A stretch of DNA of 64,000 nt from the NCBI GenBank assembly GCA_013423325.1, contig BLJB01000177.1:124001-188000 (forward strand), given 5' to 3'. Below the pieces are notes generated by a model, which saw only the letters and a list, made by a program, of their open reading frames with translations, was not told the DNA's origin and did not search any database. A program made the translations under genes and the position numbers. The DNA is from Usnea hakonensis (taxonomy: Eukaryota; Ascomycota; Lecanoromycetes; Lecanorales; Parmeliaceae). Shown here one piece after another: positions 46,447 to 55,554 of this stretch (position 1 is its first letter; each line of letters opens with the position of its first letter).

Positions 46447-48521
46447 TCACCACATGAACCGCTGCACCTTCCCCGGTTCCTGCGGCCATTCGAACCCCCA
46501 GTACAGAAAAATGTATCCGGTGGCCAGATTGATGATCAGGAACCACACCGTCTCCAGCCAGAGACGGTGGTCGTGTCGCTCGTAGAGTACCGCTTTGAAT
46601 GCCTCCGACAACCCCTCTCCCGCGCCGTCTGGCTTTTTCTCGCCTGCTTCTGCATTGCCCTTTTTGGGGCGCGGACTTGCAAGGTGCAGCCGCCATATCA
46701 CCCACGGCACGATCAGATATCTTGGTTCAACGAGTGGTGTGGTGATGATTGAGAGCGCAGTTGCCAGGAACCAGATGAGGATGAAGCTGGCTCGATGACC
46801 CGGGCTTCGCTTCTTTCGCTTCTTTGGTGGTGTCGGGGATATGCCATCCTGCCGCGGGATTTCTGTCATTCTCGGGCCAAAGGCCGGTGGCGGCAAAGAT
46901 GACGGAGACCTCTCCTTGGACTTTGTCCTTTTCACTGGGCTAGTGTCCAATTGGGGCGAAGGCGGAAAAGGTTCATCCCTTGGCACTTTTCTCTTCTTGG
47001 AGCTAGGTTCTTGGTCTGACGCCTGCTTACCTGTTGGCCGCCCACCAAGAGCGGAGAGAACTGCCCAAGCGCAGTTGTAATAAACCAGCACCGCAAGATA
47101 CTTTATCGATGGATGGCGAAGAAGAATACGGAAGACGTAGAACATGTAATGGCGATTATCGGCAAGCGTGAAAGGATGAACGATGGTGTTGTAGTGGATC
47201 ACCACCAGCATGACCGTCATTATGGTACATGATACTAACTTTCGTGGGATAGCGGCAGGGAAGCGGAGGGGCCTGATGGTTGCCGGGAGGACTTGACGGT
47301 AGATTAGAGGCCAGGAGAAGAAGGCAAAGTACGGCCAGATGTAGATCATCTGGGTAAGATGGATTGACGCAACATGGTTCTCCTTGTCCCCTTAGAGGTG
47401 TAAGGACCCGAAGAGCAGACATGGAAATTGTTGCGTACCTAGCACGACACCGCCGTTCCAAAACACAAATTCTGTAAAGGCGCTAAGTACAACGAGGTAA
47501 GGACTGAGCAACCACACTACAGTTGAGAGTCTGGCCAGGCCGGCAATAGCGTAGGAAATACTCGTCTTCATGTAGTCTACCAAGAAGGATCAGCAGGCAT
47601 TTTGTGTCACCAGCATGCCGTTATAACCTTCAAAGCTCGCCTGGCTGATGAGCGGATCATACGCGGATGCATGTTGCCAGCTTCCTTCAATGACGTCGTA
47701 GAAAGTAGGCTCTTTTGGAAACTCGATATCAAGTCGACCTTTGGGAATCGACCTGCACACCTCAAGACCTCCCAGGAAGACAGAGACCCAGAAGATATTG
47801 GTTTGCCGGAATAGTAACGACAAGAGACCTGCAAATATGACCCCAGTGTGCTGCCTTGCAAGATAGCATCGATAGGCATAGAGCACCGAGACTACTGATA
47901 GCACATCTGTGTAATAGAGTCCATAGAAGAAGAACAAGGGAGGAAACAAATAAATGTTGACGGTAGTATGAAACAACTCCCCGTAGGACCAATCAAGACA
48001 GTGCTTGCATCGTACGTTGGCCTTATGCTTCCCTGCACACTTTCCATCATGTACTCTGACATTGAAAATCAGAAGCGAGAGTACCAGCGAAGGAAGTAGT
48101 GCACTAGCAACCAAGTTGACACCGCGAAAAGCCCACGCATCAGCGAACAAATGCGGCGAGATATGCAGATAATCGAAAGCTAAGAGTGTTTTTAGTACAG
48201 GCCACGAGGCAAAGTATCTTTTGGACACATTTAGCCCTCGTTCATGCCGCAACGACACTCGATTGAACCTACAGGCCAGGAGGAGTGGTAATCTTGGGAT
48301 CCCAGATCTCCCATTGACCGCGGAGATAGGCCCGTGCTTGCCCGACATGGAAGACCTCATCCTGTTGGCATCAGCATTGTTGTTACAGCGTGTGGGACTA
48401 TATTCACCAGATATGGCTCGGGCACAATGTTATTGACCAGGGAATACCAAGGCTGGCCACAAAATAATAGAAGCGGAACGATACAGATGCCGGAGATCAA
48501 GGATTCATATGTAAACGCCAT
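46447..48521 (-). CDS. ALG10: Alpha-1,2-glucosyltransferase ALG10 (DIE2)
   Basis: Five exons, 48521-48408, 48361-48273, 48217-47628, 47576-47439 and 47390-46447, give 624 aa. Introns are 46-55 nt. Alg10 adds the last glucose (from dolichyl-phosphate glucose) to the lipid-linked N-glycan precursor in the ER. Exons 1-2 rebuild PYLDEVFHVGQARAYLRGQW and WDPKITTPPGLY, the diagnostic N-terminal region. The protein has about 12 hydrophobic segments, for example LFRQTNIFWVSVF and FAFFSWPLIYRQV. A basic, proline/serine-rich insert lies between residues about 430 and 515 (GKQASDQEPSSKKRKV to PPKKRKKRSPG). The C-terminus is WPQEPGKVQRFMW. The gene is divergent from PSF2. Confidence 0.94.
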
Positions 48522-48744
48522 GACACGGAGCAAGTAAGCTTGGCTTGCATATTCAACGAGGAAAAAAACAGAAAGCAGTCTGTCTGAAAAACTGTAGAAG
48601 ATGCGAACGAATGTGCTTTCCGGATTCGGAAATTGTTATATCGGGTAGCGTAGCGTAGCGCGACGGGTGTAGTGTAAATAACCAGATGCTCAACCCATCA
48701 GTCTTCATATTCAGAGCGACAACTTGTCCCTTGGGTACCTCACC
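48522..48744. promoter_or_regulatory. Divergent promoter region ALG10 / PSF2
   Basis: 223 bp separate the two start codons on opposite strands. Two short GTAGCGTAGC-like repeats lie near 48643-48660. Shared regulation is inference. Confidence 0.55.
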
Positions 48745-49575
48745 ATGGCCTTACCACTGCCGTCAGGCCTGACACCTCCAGAGACGGCATTCCTATGCGA
48801 AATGGAAACAGTAACAGTGATTCCCCGCCAACGCCTCGAGGGGCTCCAACTACTGGGGGTGAGTTGAGCAACACACAACAGCCACTTATCATCTCTCCAA
48901 CAGACCGTAAGATAACTACAACCACGCAATACCGTCACAACGCTCTCTCCAAAACATACTAACCCACTCTCTCTCCACAAAATCCAGGGCCCAATCCCCC
49001 CCCTCATCCCTCCCCACCGCACCCCCCTCCCCCTCTGGCTCGCCCTCCTCCTCAAACGCCAACGCCGCGCCAACATCCTTCCCCCCCCCTGGCTCACCCC
49101 CCCCTCCCTCCTTTCGATCCTCGATTTCGAAAAATCAACGCCCTCTTTCTCCCCCCCCCCGCCTCTCCCCCCCCACACAACCCTCTCACCACCGTTCCTC
49201 CCCAGCGCCACAGCCGACGCCCCGCCAGACGCGCTGCCCTACCACTGGCTCGAGCTGGGGGAGATGCTGCTCGAAGCCGCGAGTGATGATGTGTCCGAGC
49301 CGGATAATGTGAGGAGATTGATGCGGGATCTAAGGGAGGTGAGGATGGCGAAGATGAGGGCTGGAGTGGGGGTTTTGGAGGGAGGGAGGGAGGTCAGTAT
49401 GAATGGGGTGGGCGGGATGGAGGTGGCGGAGGGCAGGGCGTTTATTGGAGGTGTGGTGGATGGGTTGAGGAAGATTGGTGCGAGTAAGGAGATGAGTAGG
49501 CGCGAGAGGGAGGCTGAGGAGAGGGAGAATGGGATACGGGGCGGCGAAGAGGATGAAGATGATATGGACATGTGA
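48745..49575 (+). CDS. PSF2: GINS complex subunit PSF2
   Basis: Two exons, 48745-48858 and 48988-49575 (intron 129 nt), give 233 aa. Psf2 is one of four GINS subunits of the CMG replicative helicase. The start MALPLPSGLTPPETAFLCE and the run PRQRLEGLQLLG in exon 1 are diagnostic. Exon 2 continues with PIPPLIPPHRTPLPLWLA, RQRRANILPPPWL, PPFLPSATADAPPD and PYHWLELGEMLLE, the conserved helix bundle, then NVRRLMRDLREVRMAK. The C-terminus is acidic (GEEDEDDMDM). Start context CACCATGG. Exon 2 is C-rich at its start, which makes the reading frame easy to miss. It runs convergently toward the FAD monooxygenase with only 50 bp between stop codons. Confidence 0.96.
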
Positions 49576-49625
49576 GGCTCTAACGGACTGGGGGTGCAAC
49601 GGAGACACTGTATTCATGAAGCTAG

Positions 49626-51103
49626 CTACAATGGCGCCTTCTCCTGCGCGGGCCGAAACCAATTCATGTACTTGTCTGCGAGGAGCTTCGTGACACCTGT
49701 TTCGAGATCAATTGGCTCACGCTGCTGAAGAACCGCTGCTATTGCTGTCTGCGCATGCTCCTCGGCATCGTACCCATAGACATCCAGAACGACTGTTGGA
49801 TCGCCATAAAGATTAGGAGATCGCAGAAACTGTTCCCCCGTGAGCTCGGGTGACATGGCTTTGTCGCGAGCTTGTTGCTCTGGCCCGTCTGGAAGTTGCC
49901 ATATCATGCCATTGAGGAACGAGATTTGCTGCTTGGCGTATGCCTTCGGCATCCGCTCCCGTTCGTATAGTTTGACGGCTTCCGAAATGGTCAAGTTGCC
50001 CTTTATCGCTTCGCCAATGGTTTTGGCAAGGAATGCTCCATCTTCCATCGCAGTCGCTGCACCTTGGGCCATATGATTCACCATGGAGTGGGCTGCGTCA
50101 CCAATCAGAACAATATTCTGGGACGGCGTTGACCATGTATTCAAAGGGCCTGTGACCATCAAGGGCCATCTTTGAGCTTCCGGGATCATGTCAACGATGC
50201 GCTTGATTCGAGGGTCGTAATCCTTATATGTGTCTCTCAATTCTTGCATATCGACTTCTTCGACGTTATTGACCAAATTCGGACGGTGATGCGAAAGGAC
50301 TATATTCAAGTCTTTGCCTGCAGATATTGGGTATGAAATGATGTAGCTTTTATCAGCCATCCAGACCTCCATTGTATGCTTGTTAATCAGACCTTTCGCA
50401 ATTGGGTCCTTGCGGATTTGCTCGCATGGTACAATAGCTCGATATGCGCAATTCGAAGTCGGAGCTTTTGGCTGAACATTGGGCATGATGGTCCTTCGAA
50501 TAAAAGAGTGGAGGCCATCCGATCCAATGAGTAGATCAAAGGTGTAGTGCTTTCCGCGTTCAGTAGCCACATTGACTTGTTTGCCATCCTGGTAGTCCAA
50601 CTTTGTTACTTTGGAATCTATGATCACTACCGCTCCGCTCTTCTGTGCGACCTCTGCCAATCCCTCGAGTAGATGCGCCCTATGGACCACCCACCACGGC
50701 TGGCCGAGCGTATCCTCTACCCTTTTCATTGGCGTATATCCTATTGTCTTGCCGTCTCTTGTCCTCATATTGAGCTCCTCCATTCGTACCAGATTGTCTC
50801 CGATTACATCTGCGACGCCCCAGGCTCGAAGTAGGCGGCTAACATTAGGAGTCTTCCTATGTCATTTAGTCTGTGGCTTTCCAGCTCTCAAGATGGGTGT
50901 GTACTACCATCTGGATCCCTGCGCCAATCTGTTGCACGGTCAGTCTAATACTGGAGGTAGCATCAAAATTAACATACCTCACGGAGTATTGGGGCAGACT
51001 CGAGAACAGTCACTTTGGCATCGGCGCGCCTAAGGGCAATCGCCGTTGCTAAACCACCGATGCCTGCTCCAACAAGACCAACGTGAATATCTTTCCCTGC
51101 CAT
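49626..51103 (-). CDS. FAD-dependent monooxygenase, salicylate hydroxylase-like
   Basis: Three exons, 51103-50978, 50928-50908 (21 nt) and 50852-49626, give 457 aa; an ATG at 51133 would add ten residues. Group A flavin monooxygenases hydroxylate aromatic substrates with NAD(P)H and O2. The dinucleotide motif GLVGAGIGGLATAIALRR is at about residues 9-26. The tiny second exon encodes IGAGIQM of the conserved GAGIQ site. The DG motif LIGSDGLHSFIRR and the FAD ribityl site IVLIGDAAHSM follow. The sequence resembles fungal salicylate 1-monooxygenases, but the substrate cannot be fixed. The second acceptor (GGAAG) is non-standard in its surroundings. Confidence 0.9.
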
Positions 51104-51133
51104 ATTGTTATGCAATCTAGACTTTAGAGTCAT

Positions 51134-52052
51134 GTCGTTGTACAGGACCAACGGAGCGTTCGTAAAAGCGCGGACGACCTGAGAGAATGTGTTAACCCTC
51201 TTGATGTGTCAACAAGAATGCCATTGAAACGATCGGCCTTCCAAGTAAGGGCAGTCCCTGTCGATTCGGAATAACACATTTCGGAGATACCTAAGACTAC
51301 CGGCTTTGGAGAGCAGCGTTCCCCGCACGAGTTAGCAAAGGTCAGAAGCCCCACGTATTACTAGTCTACGGATATAGACTCTCATCGTCTCCTTAGCCAT
51401 TGTGGATCAGGCTTTTGTTATCATTCGAGAGCGATTGATGAATTACCCATCATTGATGCATGATTGCATGGTCCAGCAGGTAAGCAACAAGTCAGGCTCA
51501 GGAATGAGTGCCAAAAGGAGATGTGGGGCTTGCGAATGCTTTGACAGCATCTCATTGGACTCAACAAGACACGAGGGTACGGCCGTATCTGGTTCGACGA
51601 TACGGCCGAAAGAGCAGGAGAAAGCACGAGTCGGATAGATGCGTCTGAATGTTAATCGCCTAATTGGGGACTGCTTCGAACACACAAAAACGTATGTCGC
51701 GGGGAGATTTAGAGCGAGGTATTCACGTCATAATCACATTCGTTGGAAACAATGCTTGCGATGTCGATTGCTTCGTAAAAACTAGGGACAAGTAAATCAC
51801 GAATGGCCTCAAGTGGAGAACGCGATTGATTCTGCAGACATCTTAGCGCGTAGGGCTGAGAGAGCTGACCGAACGTACTCGTAAACCCCACACCCAACTT
51901 AAATGTAAACAAACCTTTCAACCACACTTTTGAACCTCCATTCTATTTGCAAGTCATACAAACAGCCTCAAACAAACAGAAAATAGCTCTCCACGAATTA
52001 ATTTTCTGGTCTCTCACAAGAAATAAGTCTCCAGCGCCTCGCAATTATTGCA
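51134..52052. other. Intergenic region, no gene seen
   Basis: 5' flanks of the FAD monooxygenase and of the EF-hand gene. Short frames only. Confidence 0.5.
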
Positions 52053-52729
52053 ATGGTAAGCCCTGGCTGCCCGTTGTCCTCAGCAACAACACGCTTTCCT
52101 TCCGCTGTGTCCAACTGACAGCATCGCAGGCATCAACAAACTACAAAGAAGCATTCGCCCTCTTTGATAAGCGCGGTAATGGCCGTGTCGCTCTCGAATC
52201 GCTCGGGGATCTCCTTCGAGCGTGCGGACAGAATCCGACATTGGCGGAAATACATGACTTGGAGAAGGGCGTTGGCGGTGACTGTAAGTTACGGCAAAGA
52301 CATGATTTATAGATTCCACGGAGGGATGCAGGGCTGATTGGCTGTGTTTGCGCGATGGCAGTCGACTTCGATTCCTTCCAAAAAGTCCTGAACCGGCCAG
52401 GTGGATTCCGAGACCCTGGTGAGCCAGAAGAATATTGCCGAGGCTTCCAGGTATTCGACAAGGATATGACGGGCTTCATTGGTGTGGGCCAGCTTAGATA
52501 CAGTACGTCTGGTGCGACTTTGATGTTGTTGGAATGCTGACGGAGCCTGGCAGTTTTGACAAATCTTGGAGAAAAGATGAGTGACGATGAGGTTGATGAG
52601 CTGTTGAAGGCGGTGGACACGAGCAGTGGAGAGATCAACTACACTGGTATTATGATCTGCGCATCTCTCGAAGACATCTAGCTGACATGATGGCTTCTAG
52701 ATCTCGTCCGGACTATCCTCGCCAATTGA
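52053..52729 (+). CDS. EF-hand protein, Cdc4-type myosin light chain
   Basis: Five coding exons, 52053-52055, 52130-52283, 52362-52502, 52554-52646 and 52701-52729, give 139 aa, close to the 141 aa of fission yeast Cdc4. The first coding exon is only the ATG, split from the rest by a 74-nt intron. EF-hand-like segments are EAFALFDKRGNGRVALESLG at about residues 8-27, the helix AEIHDLEKGVGGD, and EYCRGFQVFDKDMTGFIGVG in exon 3. The end LLKAVDTSSGEINYTDLVR is a fourth, degenerate hand. It probably serves as essential light chain of a class II/V myosin in cytokinesis. Its 3' end lies beside a methyltransferase relic on the other strand. Confidence 0.9.
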
Positions 52730-52959
52730 TACAAGCTCTCCTGACCGCTCATCTTTCCCGCCTTTCCTGCCAGCGACCATCCACATACTCGGGGCGTTGT
52801 TTTTTCCGGAGCACGGACCAGGGCCTGGGATTGCCTGTGATAGACATATCCGTACTTAGTTTCCAAGCGCCGGAGAAGGTAGCAAGAATATAGGATTCCA
52901 ACCATACACTTCTCGTATGCCCATTCGTAGTCCATCTCCATGAAAAGTTTAACAACATT

Positions 52960-53262
52960 CACCGAGCCCGTGTCTCAGCTTTCTTTGCTGCTTTGTCGTT
53001 GGTCTTGTTCGTGGCTTTGACAACCCCTTCGTCATCGTTTCTCCAGATTGATTTGATCAGCTCCCACGGTGCTGCCATGATATTCCCCGGGATGACGATT
53101 GCGGGGCTGTATATTTTGGAACATTCCATGATACCACGAAGCGTGTCTGCCGACTTGCCAACCTCACTCAACGACTTCCCATTCTTGTTCAGTTGGAGAA
53201 GTCGACACAGGCGAAGCCAGCAATGAGTATGTCGACATTGTCTGGAACCTCCATCCAGCCCC
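52960..53262 (-). pseudogene. Fragment of a C5-methyltransferase-like gene
   Basis: On the minus strand, GGWMEVPDNVDILIAGFACV and the following DFSN read to a stop. In the next frame the sequence continues NKNGKSLSEVGKSADTLRGI, ECSKIYSPAIVIP, then APWELIKSIWRNDDEG. This order matches the fungal C5 cytosine methyltransferase-like family (motif IV region GxxCVDFSN-LN, then the ENV region before APW). A one-base deletion at the NLN junction (about 53178-53182) breaks the frame. The motif VI glutamate position reads G (IPGN instead of LEN). No upstream or downstream domains could be found, so this is a short, degraded relic. Confidence 0.65.
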
Positions 53263-53316
53263 CGTAAACCTCTTCAACCTCACACTCCCTCTTTGCCCCA
53301 CCCTGCCACTACCCAA

Positions 53317-53829
53317 TCACACCCCATCCTCCCTCGCCATCTCACTCGTCTCCACCAACCCCCCCTCCATCAAATACATCACCCTCCCCTCCCCCCCTGG
53401 CCCCACCCCCTCCCCCTCCCTCAAGACCTCATAGCCCACCCCAACCCCACACCTCCCACACCTATACATCCGCCTCTTCTCAAACCCATCCTCCCGCCTC
53501 ACAACCACCACCTTCCTAGCCGGTCTAAGATTCGCCGTCAGCAGACTCGGCAGCGTCCCACCGCTATCATCACCATCGTTTCTCTCCCCTTGCCCTTCGA
53601 CGCCGTTCATGCGTAGCGAATTTACGGGGATGGTTTCGTTGTTGGTGTCGAGGTCAGTGTTGGGCGTGGGCTGGGGGCGGGTTGAGAGGGGGGGGAGAGG
53701 GAGGATGTGGGCGCGGTCGAGGGAGGGAGGGGCGCGTTGTGGGAGGTGGGAGATGGGGTAGGGGGTCGCGAGGAGGAGGGTCGAGCAGAGGCAGTGGTAG
53801 GTGTGGATTCGAGGTTGGGGGTTGGACAT
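53317..53829 (-). CDS. STEEP1-like (UPF0428) protein
   Basis: Single-exon frame of 170 aa from the ATG at 53829. The start MSNPQPRIHTYHCLCSTLLL matches the N-terminus of fungal members of the STEEP1 (CXorf56) family. It contains the typical Cys/His cluster YHCLC, then DGFEKRRMYRCGRCGVGVGY with a second Cys pair. The human protein promotes STING exit from the ER; fungal function is unknown. The C-terminal end (VETSEMAREDGV) may be followed by another exon that I could not place, and the gene is GC- and repeat-rich, so the length is uncertain. Confidence 0.75.
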   Translation of the reverse strand: MSNPQPRIHTYHCLCSTLLLATPYPISHLPQRAPPSLDRAHILPLPPLSTRPQPTPNTDLDTNNETIPVNSLRMNGVEGQGERNDGDDSGGTLPSLLTANLRPARKVVVVRREDGFEKRRMYRCGRCGVGVGYEVLREGEGVGPGGEGRVMYLMEGGLVETSEMAREDGV

Positions 53830-55554
53830 TTTGGTTGTTGGGTGTGAGGGTTTGGGGGAGCTGGTTGGAGGGCTAGGTGCGTGGGTGCCGCGTCGAAGGA
53901 TACAGGTTTTGGATAGAGAAGTCTTGAATGTTTTACGTATACTAGAATCAAGGCACAGGAATTTGATCTTCAAAAGTGCTGTTTTTCAGTATTTCAGATT
54001 CGAAATTTTTTATCATGACTTGGATTTTTCAGAATCAGGCCTTTTGGGGCCTCGGGCGTGGTGGGCGCGGATAGGTTCGGAAAGCTCATCCGAAGATCAT
54101 GGAGAATTTCCAAAATTCGATTTTGCAAAAGTGGATGACCATGGTAATCTTTTACCGCAAATCCAATTCTCGATCTTACATATCACACGGCACTCGCTAG
54201 TCATTAATTTTAATTGCTAAGAAAGATTCTGTCAGTCACCAGAACTCCTCCCCGCCACCGCCCTTGAGAGCGTATGAGGGTCGTGAAGCGCTGCTTTGGA
54301 ATGCAGGACGATCGTAAAGTACAACAAGGAAAACCGTTTGCAGTACGATCTGTCCTGTAGGTGCCAATTTGCGGCCATCGAGTTCCCCCACAAGTGAATT
54401 GAGTCCGAAAGCTTGATATAAAGGCAGTGCTAATAAAGGGCTGACCTTTTTGAGAGCGTGCAAAGTCATCTTTTGGCCGTCAATCAGGAAAAATTGGATT
54501 GCCAGTTGATAGCGAAAGGCAGTCCCTGTCATCTACGCGTCCCTCTAGAAGCATATACTTACTGGTCATTGCGCGAGGAGAGCCAATTTGCACTAGGCAC
54601 AAATAGCGTAGCGATGACATGGCTTGTGCTGCTGTGCATGCCTCCAATCAACCTCGGGAAAGGCGGCCCCTCGCTTCTCTAGTTGGTGACGCAGGCTGGG
54701 GCAACTGACAGGCACTACTCGGATCGAATAGAAGACATGGTAAGGTCCATCGGTGTCTTTTGTGTACATGGTAGGAACTGCAGAGCATTGGATGTGTGGT
54801 GCGACGAGATTAAGAGAAAGGAGAACGATGGCGTGCTGACTGTTGGATGATGGAAGGGGCGGTAGCTTACCCTCATCAGGTAAGGGTACCTGAAGTGGTT
54901 AACTAACAATAATAAAAGCAAGGAAGTGGAATCGATCAAATTTAAAGCCTGCTTGATTGCCCTCGAATGACAATACGTGCGGAATCTGTAATTACCATAG
55001 CGATGACGATGTTCAATCCGGTTGTTGCCATAGTTCTTGACCCGCAGGCAGGAATCAGCAAAGCTAATAGGCGGAGTAGTAGGTTTTTTTCGTAATAATT
55101 TTGTAGAGGCTAGGGAAAAGCATCATCATTAACCACAAAAGAGGCAAGAGAGAGAACGAATAATAATAATAATAATAAGGTAAAGGAGTGAGACTTTCCT
55201 ATTTACCTACCTACTTGGAATCCGACGGTGGGGCTCTTTTTCCCCGATTGACTTCCCACTTTTACTTGTCCAAAAACATTTTAGCACCAAGCTCACTCTT
55301 CCGCCCATCGAAAGTGTCTACAGCACCTTTAAATAAGTTAGACAGCCCATGCAGATCAAATCATCAGCCTGACGAGACATCCATCATGATGCTATCTTGC
55401 ATACCTCAAAAATTTGCCTCTTCTTCGGTGGGAAAAACCCTCTTTCCCCAACTCTCGTGACGCTCCGAGACAAGGCCTTTACCTCACTCTCTCCGAAAGA
55501 GTTAAACGATACGAAACCAATTAGGCTTTGGACGTCTTGATCCTTGCTCACAAC
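53830..55554. other. Region with one possible small minus-strand gene (54236-54532)
   Basis: On the minus strand from 54532 to 54236, a frame includes KMTLHALKKVSPLLALPLYQ, LAPTGQIVLQTVFLVVLYDR and ends SYALKGGGGEEFW. It has two hydrophobic stretches and coding-like codons. A good donor (ACCA|GTAAGT) lies just upstream near 54560, and a start MATTGLNIVIAM at about 55030 could be a first exon. I could not connect them consistently, so no CDS is claimed. An (AAT)n run is at about 55163-55180. Confidence 0.35.

Noticed and set aside
46357..47080. Plus-strand frames opposite ALG10
   Set aside because: Antisense of ALG10 exon 5; no family match.
53293..53616. Plus-strand proline-rich frame opposite the STEEP1-like gene
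   Set aside because: Antisense shadow of a GC-rich coding exon; composition reflects the opposite strand.
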